NCBI RefSeq assembly: GCF_002127325.2
Contig: NC_035445.2
Coordinates: 85,389,644 to 85,453,643, forward strand
DNA: 64,000 bases
From: Helianthus annuus
Lineage: Eukaryota > Streptophyta > Magnoliopsida > Asterales > Asteraceae
Direction: 5' to 3'
Shown here piece after piece: positions 1 to 12,628 of the stretch; position 1 is the first letter of the stretch, and every line of letters starts with the position of its first letter. A program made the position numbers and the translations under genes. Under the pieces are notes generated by a model. The model was not told where the DNA came from. It was given only the letters and a program-made list of their open reading frames with translations, and did not search any database.

Positions 1-374
1 TGTATTTGCTTTTATATTGTTTTGAGTGTTAGAATCTGTGATTGAACTTTGAAAATAAATCTAAGTGGCTAGAGAAAGATAGCACCACTTGGTCTTGCAG
101 TTGAAGGGTTTTGTAGCTTGTGCTTCTATCATTTTAACTAACCTCAGGGGTGGTAAAACTAGAGAATGACTCGAAATGTTTTTAGTAGAGAATCTATTTT
201 GAATTTTACAAATTTTATTTTAAATCTGTTTGTAAAAACGAAAGTGTTAGCTCTTGTATCTGTGTAAACATTGGACAAACTTCATATTGGTTTGTGAATG
301 TAAAAGATGCAAGAATTGTTTGACCTCAAATGCTACCAGCATGTTTTGGTCGAAGGTTTAATTCAACTGCAAAT
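1..374. other. Stretch without a recognisable gene
   Basis: AT-rich sequence with no long open frame and no domain I recognise. It could be the tail of a transcription unit that starts outside the window, but nothing in the sequence proves that. Confidence 0.4.
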
Positions 375-377
375 TTA

Positions 378-831
378 GAGGCTGTTTTGCAACTTCTGAG
401 AGATCTGAACCATTAAGAGCCAGTATAATGTTAACCATTTAGAGGCAAACGTCTAACCAATTCAGATTAGAGGTCTTGGGGCATGTTTGGCTAAGCTTTT
501 TGAAACAACTTATTGACTTATTAGCTTTTTGGAAAAGTTGAGTGACTTATTTACTTATGGCTTTTTCCCCTCACATACACCTTTGTTGCCAAACATCATT
601 TTGAAGCTTATGACTTTTCAAAAAGCCAATAAGTCAATAAGTTGTTTCAAAAAGCTTAGCCAAACATGCCCTTAATCATTCAGACTTGCTATAATGCTTA
701 ACCATTCAGAGGCAAATGTCTGAACCATTCAAACATCTACTCACGAAACAAACAGTCTGAATCATTAAGTGCTAAACCAGTAAGAGGTCTGAACCACTGA
801 GAGCCCCATTAAGAGGTAAACAAACAACCCC
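378..831. mobile_element. Tourist-like MITE (PIF/Harbinger), interrupted
   Basis: The ends GAGGCTGTTTTG and (reverse complement of the right end) GGGGTTGTTTGT match at 9 of 12 positions. They are flanked by TTA at 375-377 and 832-834, the 3-bp duplication typical of PIF/Harbinger insertions. Inside are repeated short blocks built on TCTGAACCATTAAGAG and relatives. A second foldback element sits inside it at about 479-671. No transposase is present, so it is non-autonomous. Superfamily assignment rests on the TSD and ends only. Confidence 0.7.
479..671. mobile_element. Foldback MITE nested in the Tourist-like element
   Basis: The arms GGGCATGTTTGGCTAAGC and GCTTAGCCAAACATGCCC are exact reverse complements. 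The pairing continues inward through the blocks around GTTTCAAAAAGC and AATAAGTCAATAAG. The loop is short, so the transcript would form a long hairpin. I could not read a clear TSD, so the superfamily is open; GTTTGG-type ends are common in plant MITEs. Confidence 0.75.
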
Positions 832-1254
832 TTAGTCGATTTATTTTTATCTATCAATATTCCTTTTGATGTGTAAATCAGTGTATGGATTTATCATTTT
901 TCTCCTTGAATTAAACAGATTTATTACTTTGCTCCTAATTTTATTATGGTTGCAAATAATAATAAAGAAAAAGGTAGAACTATTTCAACCTGTTTTAAAA
1001 ATTAATTTGAACTAGTTAAATTTTCGTCCGCGCGCTGCGGCGGGGACCTAATGATTGCAAACGCGTGTCAATAACGGCAAGCAGATACCGAATATTAAAA
1101 CATAAATAAAAAAGTCGTGAAAAAGATAGTCAATCCGTCCTAAAAAAGCGATTTTAAATAACCTAATATATAATAATAGGACCCACACGTCCTACACGTT
1201 GGAAATTCGGTTGTTTTCAGTTCAGTTATTACGGTGCTAACACGTTAAAATATG

Positions 1255-1525
1255 GATGAGCTCGGTACCTGTAACGGCACCGAAAGTGCCCGATCCGGAA
1301 AATCATCGAAATTAGGTACCGGTACCGAAAATGCTCGGTACAATACGGTATGGTATTTGAAGGTAAAAATCAATAAATATAGGTATGGTGCTAGACCGGT
1401 GTCGAACCGAAAGTAACGATTCTGAAAACGCCAAAAGGTGGGTACCAAATTGGTACCGAAAATGATTTGGTATAGTAGATTTGGTACCGATACGATACCG
1501 GTTTGATTACAGGATTTGATACGAT
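1255..1525. repeat. GGTACC-rich dispersed repeat, copy 1
   Basis: Dense in the palindrome GGTACC and in GGTACCGAAAA / CGGTAC blocks. It is related to copies at about 1720-1930, 3405-3440 and 15655-15785. No coding capacity is seen. I read it as a dispersed non-autonomous repeat, of unassigned type. Confidence 0.6.
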
Positions 1526-1719
1526 TTACTCATAAATAATCTAAATATCCAAGTTAATTTTACATGCTACAATTCATTTATTATGTAAAAAGACAAAAAA
1601 TAAAGCAAAATAAGTTGTGTATATAAAACCTCATTCAAACGAAATATAGTTTCCTTACTGTGTGTATGAAAAGTAATCTAAACTGTGCAATTACTTGCAT
1701 TGGTACGTTGCTACAGGAT

Positions 1720-1930
1720 TTGATAAGCTCGGTACCAACCGGTACCGAAAATACCTTTTCCGAAATCCCCCAAAATGGGTACCGTTATCGAATATACCTG
1801 GTACAGTACGGCTTGATACGGTCGGTACTGGTACGGCACCGGTATATGAGGGTAAAAGCCGATGAATACTGGTGCCGAACGGATACCGTAAATACACCCA
1901 GTTTGATAAATTTGATACCGATACTATACT
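1720..1930. repeat. GGTACC-rich dispersed repeat, copy 2
   Basis: Starts GCTCGGTACCAACCGGTACC and continues with GGTAC/CGGTAC blocks in the same order as copy 1, with many substitutions. It probably belongs to the same family. No recognisable protein is encoded. Confidence 0.6.
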
Positions 1931-2041
1931 ATTCATTTACTTTTCATTCAATGCTCTTTAATATATAGGGTAATTTTAATATTTATTTATGTTTACTGTT
2001 CATTTGATTGAGAAATTAATATATAGGGTAATTGTATCTCA

Positions 2042-2168
2042 CCTCTAACTAGTTAAACTTGAAAGGTAATGATAAATCTAAAACTAGTTGAATAAAAACA
2101 CATACCTCTAACGAGTTAAATTAGAAAGGTAACAATAAATCTAAAGGTACTTGAATAAAAACACACAG
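2042..2168. repeat. Two-copy direct tandem repeat, about 63 bp unit
   Basis: The unit starts CTCTAACTAGTTAAACTTGA and occurs again, with changes, as CTCTAACGAGTTAAATTAGA. Both copies continue into GGTAA..ATAAATCTAAA and end TTGAATAAAAACACA. A local tandem duplication. Confidence 0.75.
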
Positions 2169-2232
2169 ACGAATCTATGGCTGACATTGTTTCATGTATC
2201 ATGTTACTTTAAGTTATTTCCTCTTTATTAAT

Positions 2233-2579
2233 CAGTGTTGTAAGAATAGCTAGGAGCTAGTCGGGCGGTGGGGTACCGACTAGCGATTAATCAGAATTAA
2301 TAGTGATTAATCGGAATTAATCGGATTGAGACTTTTATATGTAATTTTTAGTTACATATTATGTAGTTTTTTAAAGTAGACATGTTTTAACCACTCATTA
2401 ACCCGTTTTTTAAAGTAACTGGAAGGAATTTATATGGTTTGGTCAAAATTTGGCCGGCATCTAACCAATATTTGGTCAGAATAGGACCGCCATTGACTGT
2501 CTAGCTATTAATTGGTGAATCGACGATTAGTGATTAATCGGCGACTAATCAGAAACTAATCGGAATTTTTAAAACCATG
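2233..2579. mobile_element. Non-autonomous hAT element with TAATCGG blocks
   Basis: Ends CAGTGTTGTAAGAATAGC and AATTTTTAAAACCATG. Flanking 8-mers TTATTAAT (2225-2232) and CTATTAAT (2580-2587) match at 7 of 8 positions, as expected of an old hAT TSD. The inside repeats ATTAATCGG and GACTAATC motifs. It is related in its ends and internal motif to the element at 4750-5587. Confidence 0.75.
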
Positions 2580-2751
2580 CTATTAATTAACACAATTTAT
2601 TCCCGTCACAATTTTACTGATCAACTTTTAAGGGTTTTCATTGGTATATCACTCCACCAATCTAATTGTTTTTTGTCCATCAACTCTTTCTCTCTGTGTG
2701 TTGTCTCTTTCTTTCTTTTTTTATTAACTGAAAATTTAGATTATTGACGAA

Positions 2752-2935
2752 CTACTGTAGTATCATTGTGCCACCAGCAGAACCACCCAATCATATCCAT
2801 CTCCACTAGTCTATAATGTCTATACACTAATTCAGGAGGAAACCCAATAAATCAGAGAAAACCCCTTGCAAGAATCAAACTCAGAACCTCATAATTTCTA
2901 AACCTTATCCCACCTCTAAAATGTCACGATATAAT
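2752..2935 (-). repeat. SINE-like dispersed repeat, copy 1
   Basis: Shares long blocks with 8445-8640, for example CCACCAGCA, CCACCC.ATCATATCCATC, CTAATTCAG and AATCAAACTCAGAACC. On the minus strand the block GTTCTGAGTTTGATTC resembles a degenerate pol III B box. I therefore suspect a tRNA-derived SINE, but no clear A box, tail or TSD was found. Confidence 0.45.
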
Positions 2936-3404
2936 ACCATTTACTTGTTTCTTATCTCTGTCTTTCATCCTCTCTTTATCTCAAGATGTTAGGGTGATAA
3001 TTTCAATTTAATTAATAGTATTAAAAGAAGCAACTTTAATTTCTGTAGTTCTGTTACTTTTTTTTTTCTTAAAAAACGTTAAATTTACATTTTCTGTACA
3101 TCTTATATACATTTTCTTTCCATGCTAAAACTTTAAATGCTACAATAATAATATAGATATATTATAATTTATATAAAATGGGTTTTTTTGGAAATAATTG
3201 ATCGAGGTTCACTTTACAAAATGCGTACGTGATTTAACGTTTTTACGTATATTTTTTGTTTGATTTAACGATCTCACCGCAACACACAGAGTCCAAAATA
3301 CTAGTTATTAATAAAGGAAAAGTATCTTACACAAGTAAAATTATAAATGTGACTTTCCTATCATGACTGAATATTTACCATGCAACAAAGCAAACATTTT
3401 TTTT

Positions 3405-3440
3405 CAGTATCGGTACCGGTACCGGTACCATATCGGTTCG
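3405..3440. repeat. Short GGTACC repeat fragment
   Basis: Contains three overlapping GGTACC palindromes followed by ATATCGGTTCGGTAC. It is a fragment of the same dispersed family seen at 1255 and 1720. Confidence 0.5.
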
Positions 3441-3488
3441 GTACTCTCTTCATCCCTAAGCATAACACACGCTTTTGAGTACTACTAT

Positions 3489-4133
3489 GAGGGTGTTTGG
3501 GATTCCTTCTCTTTTCTTCTTTAACTTCTCCTTTTCAACTTTTTTGAGAAGTCACAAAAACTAACTTCTTCTTTTCAACTTCTCAACACATAAAAACCAA
3601 TGTTTTAAAAACCGGTTTTTAAATCGTACCGAGTTAGGCTTAGAACTGGTTTAATCGGCTTGTACCAGGCGGTTCAACCGAATTGACTAATTAACCCTAT
3701 AAATCCATAAAATACAATTTTAACTCAAAAAATTATCCAAAACTACATCATTTCATAATAAAAATATTACAAAAGTTACTCCACAATCAAAAAAATAATC
3801 CAAAAATTCACTATCGGTACCTTTTTAGGCGGTAGGTTTTACTAAGAAGGTAAATCGTCACCTTTTTTAAACCGGTATAACCCAATTTAACGGCGGTACA
3901 ACTTCTTTGCCCTTCTCTCAGTTTACCGGTATGTTTCGTGCTGGCCAAACTTTCGACATCCGGTTTAACCGATTCAACCGGCCGGTTTAAACCGGTTTTT
4001 AAAACATTGATAAAAACTCCTTTTCAACTTGTTATCCAAACACTATAAAAGCAACTTATTAACTTTTACAAGTCAATAAGTTAAAAGCAAACTTATTAAC
4101 TTTTATAAATTAAAACCTAACCCAAACACCCTC
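3489..4133. mobile_element. Foldback MITE upstream of AK6, split by a hAT element
   Basis: The ends GGGTGTTTGGGATTCC and AACCCAAACACCC are inverted, with pairing arms rich in AACTT/AAGTT blocks. The element is interrupted at 3598-4009 by a hAT element with a perfect TSD. The right end lies about 160 bp upstream of the AK6 start codon, so it probably sits in that gene's promoter. No clear TSD could be read for this outer element. Confidence 0.7.
3598..4009. mobile_element. Non-autonomous hAT element with CCGGTT ends
   Basis: Ends CAATGTTTTAAAAACCGG and CCGGTTTTTAAAACATTG are inverted repeats. They are flanked by a perfect 8-bp TSD, ATAAAAAC, at 3590-3597 and 4010-4017. This is the hAT signature. 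The insertion is inside another foldback element (3489-4133), so it is the younger of the two. No transposase. Confidence 0.9.
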
Positions 4134-4296
4134 TGTAATTTCATATCAGGTAAATTTCCCCCAAAACTTTTGTGAAATAAGAGCCTTGGGCCCTTGGTCA
4201 TAAGTCTATAACTAAGGGGTCTTAAAAGTCAAAATTTGTTGTTCCAATTCCAAACAAAACATCCCCACAAGTGAAAGTGAAAGTGAGCCGGCGGCG

Positions 4297-6056
<1,760 letters not shown>

Positions 6057-6387
6057 TCCGTTTAACGGGTAGAGGTACTTTTGTGGAGTATACAGTATGT
6101 GACTTTTTCTTCCGGACACATATTTCTTTTTGTGAAATTTAGGGGCTTTCTTATCATATTGTGTTGAAATATGTCTTGTTTAAAGATGTTTTTATTAGTA
6201 AAATTGTTGAGTGATCGACATCCTTATTATTCGATCATTTTCAACCTTATACAGTTCTTATTCTATGTTGAAATATGTCGTGTTCGAAGATGTTTTTAGT
6301 AATATATCACTACAGTTTTTTTCTTTAAGCAAAGTTAAATGATGTTTATGCAACGAATTAGGTTTTATCACCATTTTAAATTTTAAT

Positions 6388-6943
6388 CAGGGCCGTTCCA
6401 ACGTTTTTGCAAACCCTAAGCGGACTACGAAATGGAGGCCCTTTTGCAAAACATATAGAGATTAATAGAAAAATTAGCTGTTAAAGTTAACCTACGTTTA
6501 GTAATTAGCCCTAATTTTGCCCATAAATTCTCCTCCAATCCTGACAGACCCGACGCCATGAGTGATTACTGTTAGTGATAGCCGATAACCTAGAAAATCG
6601 AACGAGCAGGTTGCAATAGGAGGTAAGAACGATGACTGCGACTCAATTTTAGGGATTTTTGGTGCTGATTCACGGAATTCGGATGAGGTCGAGTGGTATA
6701 TGGTTGCAACAGACTGCAGTTATGTCTGTGGTTTAATTTCGAAACTGGGTCTTGAATGTGGACCTTTTTTTCCTAAACAATTTTTATCTGTATAGCTTTA
6801 TTAAAAAAATATGGTTTAGTTTTGCTTTTTATTTGAGCCTAATACACATACAATATATAAAACTTTACTAAAAATTGGAGGCCTTTGATTTTGGGTGGCC
6901 CTAGACCCGTGCCTAGATTGGTAAGCCTAACGGGCCGGCCCTG
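6388..6943. mobile_element. Non-autonomous hAT element 3' of AK6
   Basis: Ends CAGGGCCGTTCC and GGGCCGGCCCTG form short imperfect terminal inverted repeats. They are flanked by a perfect 8-bp TSD ATTTTAAT at 6380-6387 and 6944-6951. CAGGG...CCCTG ends and 8-bp duplications are typical of hAT elements. 556 bp long, no coding capacity recognised. Inserted about 330 bp after the AK6 stop codon. Confidence 0.92.
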
Positions 6944-6951
6944 ATTTTAAT

Positions 6952-8080
6952 CTTATCAAATTTTCGGTTCCAGTTCAACTCGTTTTGTACAGTTGCACAA
7001 CTTTTGCTGTACACACGGCTGAGTGGAACTGCATTACGCTGCTGATACTGAAAGGTGGTTTGATCTCTACACGAGTAGCATTCCCCTGCAACACCAATTC
7101 AGGTATCTTTTGACCATCAATGGACCTGGGTTGGGTTCCATTGCAGCTAGTGCAGTCACGAACATGGACCCGTTGGTCCTCAGAACAACCGTAATTAGCA
7201 ACGTGGGTTACATCATTCCTTCAGGCTGTTCTCAATGTTCTTTTTCTCCAACAACGTTCGCTTTGGGTTGTTCTTAGATATCTGTTCACACAGACAAAAA
7301 AATAGATGTATAAAAAGCGTTCTTGTAAACACAAAATGTAATTACAGAAAATGACATGAAATCATGAAACTTAATCTGTAAAAAGCATGTCATAGCAATC
7401 TTTATATTCGTAAATCTGATGGAAAAAAGTAACCAACTTAAAAAATAAAACCTTAAGAAACGTAATCTAAGGTAATCTTTAATGTTGTCAAAAGTGAAAA
7501 AAAAAAAAAGGAAGTTAAAACGGCTAAATGTCTATGGGTAGATGTCAAATGCTAGTTGAATGGAGATGGAGAGGGTTGGTTATATATTGAATTTCATTGC
7601 AAACGGTGTCATGGATCATAATTTAGCATATAACACAGTTAAATCAACTTGTATAAATATTCATATTATTCTTGTAATTTATCAATTAAAATTGATAGTA
7701 TATTTAATAATCTTTCTCCACATATAATAGTAAATAGAATATAGATAGAACCCATAGGACTCTGGATAACTAGGGGAAATGTATTCAAATAACCTCATAG
7801 AGTTATTTTTCTTAATATTAGAACATGTGTTATGGGGTTTAATTGGGCGTCATTGGTGTCATATCACCCCTGATTGGCACGCAAACATCTTTACAGGGTG
7901 GGAGCATGGTGGAACCGCTGTCGTGAACAAGGAGAAAAAGAGACGCCACATTGTACGAGAAAGCGTGAAGGAGGCGCTAGGGGCATGGTATTGGTAACCA
8001 CAACAGTGGCACATGATTCAAAGACGAAAAATGATGGTTGCTTACATGACGTCTATGTGGCTCCACTTTTCTTCCTAGCT
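6952..8080. other. Intergenic stretch, no convincing gene
   Basis: An 84-codon open frame at 7023-7277 and two overlapping short frames near 7780-8095 have no domain I recognise and no splice partners I can support. The rest is AT-rich. The short poly-A at about 7498-7510 may mark an old retroposed fragment, but this is a guess. Confidence 0.4.
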
Positions 8081-8326
8081 GTAACAGGTTATTGATCAAC
8101 TTGTGTGGTGAATTGAGGTATTTTTCGTTTGTTACATGTAAAACCAGGAATCAAATAGTATAAGACTATGTGTTATAGGACGTTTTATTTGGGCTCTACT
8201 TTTCTTCCCAATGGAGCCCAAGTAAAACACTATAACACATAGTCTTATACTATTTGATTCCTGGTTTTACATGCAACATACGAAAAATACCTCAATTCAC
8301 TACACAAGTTGATTATAACCCGTTAC
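8081..8326. repeat. Long near-perfect hairpin upstream of the RRM gene
   Basis: Arms of about 115 bp pair almost completely. The left arm reads GTAACAGGTTATTGATCAAC and the right arm ends GTTGATTATAACCCGTTAC. The middle of the arms includes GGAATCAAATAGTATAAGAC and its exact complement. The loop is around CTTTTCTTCCC. It may be a MITE or a hairpin small-RNA source. No flanking TSD was found. It ends about 355 bp before the RRM start codon. Confidence 0.8.
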
Positions 8327-8444
8327 AAAAACTATAAGAGTCTTCACTGATCACTAATTAGAGACCGAACCCGTTATTAACCAAACCGGTTTTTTTTTCG
8401 TGGCCTACATTTTGTTTGAACGGCAAATTTGAATCACTAACGGA

Positions 8445-8640
8445 CCACTGAAGTATCATCGTTCCACCAGCAAAACCACCCGATCATATCCATCACCACA
8501 AAACAATAATGCCTATAAACTAATTCAGAAGGTAAACTAATAAATCTGAGAAAACCCTTAGGAATCAAACTCAGAACCAGAATCAAACCAAAGACCTACT
8601 ACTGATCAGTGATCACTAAACCATATCCCACATCCCAAAA
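8445..8640 (-). repeat. SINE-like dispersed repeat, copy 2
   Basis: Same block order as 2752-2935: GTATCAT.GT.CCACCAGC, CATATCCATC, TAAACTAATTCAG, AATCAAACTCAGAACC, CATATCCCAC. This copy has an extra AT-rich piece near ACTGATCAGTGATCAC. It lies directly upstream of the RRM gene (start codon 8682 or 8718), so it may contribute to its promoter or 5' leader. Confidence 0.45.
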
Positions 8641-8681
8641 CACCCTACCGTTGACATACATCAAAATGCCATAATAAACCC

Positions 8682-11342
8682 ATGGTTCACTTGGTGAAGC
8701 TCTTCCAGTTTCCATCCATGGCCACTTATTATCATTGCTTAACCTCAATCTCATTACAACATTCTTCTTCCTCACTATCAGTCTCTAAATCCAAATCCAA
8801 TCCCACATATCCCTTAATTTACAGAACCAAATTATCTTCTTCGTCTTCCTCTTTTATCCAATGCCCCCAAAACCCTGCAACTAAACCACAGATCTTCACC
8901 GTTTCAGCACTTGTTGAAGGTGAACAGCAACAGTATTATTCTTCTGGAAATGGGTACAGCTTGCAAGAGGATTCTAATTTCAGGAACTCTTTTAAACCCT
9001 ATGAACTCTACGTCTGTAATCTCCCCAGAAGCTGTGACATCCCCGAGCTCCATAATAAGTTCAAAACCTATGGTACAGTTCAGTCTGTTGAGGTACTCAG
9101 TTGGTCAATTGTTGTTTCTTCAGTTTTTATAAGATGCTCACCAAGTGTTCGATGAAATGCCCCAACCAGACATAATGTGGTTTTTATTAAAACTAAATTA
9201 TCTTTGATGCAGTTCTTGTTGTAGATTAATACTGATCAACTTTAAAGTGACTCCAATTTTTTCCTAAATTAAAAGGGATAACCTAAAATTATAAAAGAGT
9301 GGTTGCCTGGTTGGTTCTCTATGTGTTCGATGAAATTCCTCAACCAGACATGTTATGAATTTTGTTGGAGGAAGACTATACCTGCTCTGGCCTATATAAA
9401 TACCCTTTTAGTTTTGATCTCATTCCAAGTTTCAAACACTAGTTCTCAAGTACCGAATTGCAGTTATCGTAACGGTGTTTTTTAGCTCAAACCGTCAACG
9501 AATATTCTCGTTGTGGGTTAATACTGATTAACTTTCAAGTGATCCCATGTTTTCCGGAACTTGACAGAATTGTATTATATTGTTGCTAAATTACTAGTAA
9601 TAATAACTTCATATCTTTATTTAATAGGAAGTAGGAAGGTAATAGGTTTGACTTCTGAATGTGCGAGTCAGTCTTCTTGGGTGTATTTTTTCGGGTTTTC
9701 ACCGAGTTAATGATATTTAGGCTATACTTGACATCATTGTTATTACTCTTTTGCTCATAGTATAGTTTTAAGGAAAAATTACAAGTTTTGTCCTTTATCT
9801 TTATACCACTTTTCAGGCGGTGTCCTTTTTAACGAATGATGACAGGCGGTGTCCTTTACTAGGTATTTTGTTGCAAGCTTAGTCCTTTACACCCAACCCA
9901 GTTAAAAAACTCTGTTAATTGTTGGGTGTAAAGGACTAAACTTGCAACAAAATACCTAGGTAAAGGACTAAACTTGCAACAAAATACCTAGTAAAGGACA
10001 CCGTCTGTCAACAATTAACAGGGTTTTTTAACTGGGTTGGGTGTAAAGGACTAAACTTGCAACAAAATACCTAGTAAAGGACACCGCCTGTCAACATTCG
10101 TTAAAAAGGACACCGCCTGAAAAGTGGTATAAAGATAAAGGACAAAACTTGTAATTTTTCCTAGTTTTAATACGTCGTTTCGTGAATTATTTAAGGTCCC
10201 CAGAAACGCAGAGACTGGGATAAGCCGGGGTTGCGGGTACGTGACCATGAGCTCACTCGAAGAAGCCAAAGCTGCAATCGCTGCTCTAGATGGTTCCGTA
10301 AGTTTTAGAAATCTTTATATTACACCATAGATTTATCAACTGCATTGTTATTCAGCTCTATAATATATAACCTAAAATCGGTTATTCTTAAAAGGATGTT
10401 GGTGGGCGAGAGATGCGAGTCAGGTTGTCAGTTGACATGAATAGTAAACGGGGAAGCACGATATCTAGTTCCCAACCTCAGAAGAATTTGGTATCTGAGT
10501 CACTGATATCAAGTTCCCGACCTCAAAAGAATTTGGTATTTGAGTCGCCTTTCAAAATGTACGTTGGTAATCTTGCGTGGAGTGTTAAACCAGAGGATTT
10601 GAGAAATCACTTTAGCCAGTTTGGTAATGTGATTAGCACAAAGGTTTTGCATGATCGTAAAGGCGGAAAGAATCGCGTATACGGGTTTCTTTCATTCTCA
10701 ACATCTGCAGAACTTGAAGCTGCTATGTCTTTAGATGACACAGTTTAGTCTACTTTCCCTTTATTTTTTTAGAGTAACATGTCATTTACGTCTCTGAGGT
10801 TTGGCCAGTTTTGCGACTTTCGTCCAAAGGTTTTTTTTTTCCACATCTGGATCCAAAAGGTTTGAAATCTTGCCGTTTCCATCCAACTCATTAACTCCAT
10901 CCATTTTTTCCATTAAGTGAGGGGCATTTTCGTCTTTTTAGACACTTTTGTGATGATTAAGGGTTCTGGTGGGGAGAAAGTTAAGAGAGGTGGGTCTTTA
11001 TTTCTTATAGTGTTTTTTATTTTAATAAAATGTCTAAAAAGACAGAAATGCCCCTCATTCAACGGAGAAAAAGGGATGAAGTTAACAAGTTGGATGGAAA
11101 TGGCAAGATTTCAAACCTTTTGGATCTAGATGCGGAAAAACAAACCTTTTGACGAAAGTCACAAAAGTAGCCAAACCTCTGGGACGAAAATGACAGTTTA
11201 CTCTTTTTGTTTTGCTTTACATGTTTCCCACTTCATTAAACATATTCAATTACTTTTTTTCTCTCTGTATCTTTTGCAGGAATTTTATGGTAGAACAATA
11301 AAGCTTCGAGAAGTTGTAAAATGGCCCGAGCCAGAGCCTTGA
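8682..11342 (+). CDS. Chloroplast-type RNA-binding protein with two RRMs, 4 exons
   Basis: Exons 8682-9092, 10196-10297, 10395-10742 and 11280-11342 join in phase 0 to 307 residues. A Ser-rich N-terminus with few acidic residues looks like a plastid transit peptide (likely cut near residue 75). RRM1 starts near residue 108, with RNP2 LYVCNL and, across exon 2, RNP1 RGCGYVTM. RRM2 starts near 226, with RNP2 MYVGNL and RNP1 RVYGFLSF. The family (cpRNP-like) binds plastid transcripts and affects their stability and editing. The ATG at 8718 has a better context (CCATGG) and would remove 12 residues. The linker between the RRMs carries a two-copy 15-residue repeat. Introns 1 and 3 each hold a foldback MITE. 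Donor of intron 3 (GTTTAG) is weak but the reading frame across it fits the family. Confidence 0.87.
9772..10161. mobile_element. Mutator-type foldback MITE in RRM intron 1
   Basis: Inverted ends GGAAAAATTACAAG and CTTGTAATTTTTCC pair over about 70 bp. They are flanked by a perfect 9-bp TSD, TAGTTTTAA, at 9763-9771 and 10162-10170. The interior has several copies of GTAAAGGACTAAACTTGC / TACCTAG blocks in direct and inverted order. A 9-bp TSD points to Mutator-like transposition. Confidence 0.9.
10771..11204. mobile_element. Foldback MITE (GAGTAAA..TCATTT family) in RRM intron 3
   Basis: Left end AGAGTAACATGTCATTTACG, right end reverse complement of AGAGTAAACTGTCATTTTCG. Both continue into CCTCAGAGGTTTGGC-like and GACTTTCGTC blocks. 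Same family as the elements at 55276-55709 and 57375-57750. The TSD is not readable here because the flanks are T-rich. Confidence 0.8.
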
Positions 11343-12193
11343 GTGGAGTTTCATGAATATAAAAGGGCGTGACATCATAGAGATACCATACAAGTATTGA
11401 TCTTCTTTTGTTCAGATGTATCATGTTGCAAAATCACATAGGTTTGACAAAAAAATGTTTACAAGCCTGTATGTTTTACATCAATATATGACTTGATAAA
11501 CATACTATTAGATGATATTTTAATTATTAGAGAAATAGATAGATAATATTGTGTTATCATAGAATTTTGAGAGTGAATTTCAGAGAGAAGAAACTGGTCA
11601 AATTTCAATGCCACTTTCTTATCCCACAGGTGATTAAGTATGGTGCTTAACAACTAATCGTAAATTAGTTAACCTTTTAACCTTTAATTTACAGAACACA
11701 CCTTTAACTATCAACATTGACTATTTAGCTGTTGTTCTAATTGAAATGTAGCAGTATTTTCCCCTTCACGACCTGCCTATTTGATGTAGCGTGTGTTATG
11801 ATAACGAAGAGCCAAACACGTTGATTCTGCGAATACCCGTGTTGATCTTTCTCAACCCCCAAAATTCAACCCAAAGGCACAAAATTTGAAGTGAAATTTG
11901 AGTAAATTCGAAATTCAAGTCTCATCTTTCAAGTTACAAGAGAAAGATATAAGTAAGAACAGAAATTCGAAATGGGCCCCAAAAAGGCCATGGGCCAAAT
12001 ACAAGCCCAAAAACAAAATGCCCAAAACACTTCAAAAAACATAAAAACGTAAATAACTAATAGAAATAAGCGTTTTTTGGCCCGGACGATGACCCAAACC
12101 GTCGTAGGTAGTTTGCAACAAGATGGAGTTCGTTCTCACGATCGTTTCGCCTGGTCGCACGCCCAAAACGGACCCCCGTAGCCCAAGTTAGAG
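11343..12193. other. Intergenic stretch after the RRM gene
   Basis: The first part (to about 11.45 kb) is probably the 3' UTR of the RRM gene. The rest is AT-rich, with no frame or repeat that I can name. Confidence 0.4.
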
Positions 12194-12628
12194 TCATTTT
12201 AGTGAAACCCCTTTTGTTACAAGATCTTGGGCCTCCAAATACAAGATGACCCGCTCCTCCACACTTGGACCCACATCACTATCCCAATTTTCCGAGTGTA
12301 CCTTTGCAATAGCATGTATAGAATGTTGTGGCTCATGTTCATAGAATGGTTCTGTTGCTGTTGTTATGGTATCAATTGATACCTGCTGGTTCTGTGACCC
12401 AGTTGAAGTCAGATTGGATACCTGTTGAAGCCTAGTTAAAGAATACGCGTACCTTAAAGTTCTTGGCGTAAACATATTAATTGGGCATCTTATATCGAGT
12501 TTCAATCCAATACTTACAACATACTCTTCACAAATTGTGACGACCTTATTGAATAAGACATCAAATGGTAGACAATAATATTTGAGTGAAGCTGTTTGGA
12601 GTCTTCTAGCAGCGAATTTGTGAACCAC
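12194..12628 (-). CDS. Unrecognised open frame, possible gene relic
   Basis: A 144-codon frame, soluble in composition, with no motif I recognise. It is flanked by no obvious splice partners, and the N-terminal part (residues 1-60) is more hydrophobic than the Glu/Thr-rich C-terminal half. It could be a fragment of a host gene or of a transposon cargo. It is longer than expected by chance in this AT-rich context, but not decisively so. I assign no function. Confidence 0.25.
   Translation of the reverse strand: MVHKFAARRLQTASLKYYCLPFDVLFNKVVTICEEYVVSIGLKLDIRCPINMFTPRTLRYAYSLTRLQQVSNLTSTGSQNQQVSIDTITTATEPFYEHEPQHSIHAIAKVHSENWDSDVGPSVEERVILYLEAQDLVTKGVSLK

Noticed and set aside
7023..7277. 84-codon frame MELHYAADTERW.., possible gene
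   Set aside because: No domain recognised, no supported neighbouring exons, and length is within what chance gives here.
7779..8095. Two overlapping short frames
   Set aside because: They overlap each other in different phases and run into the hairpin; no protein motif.
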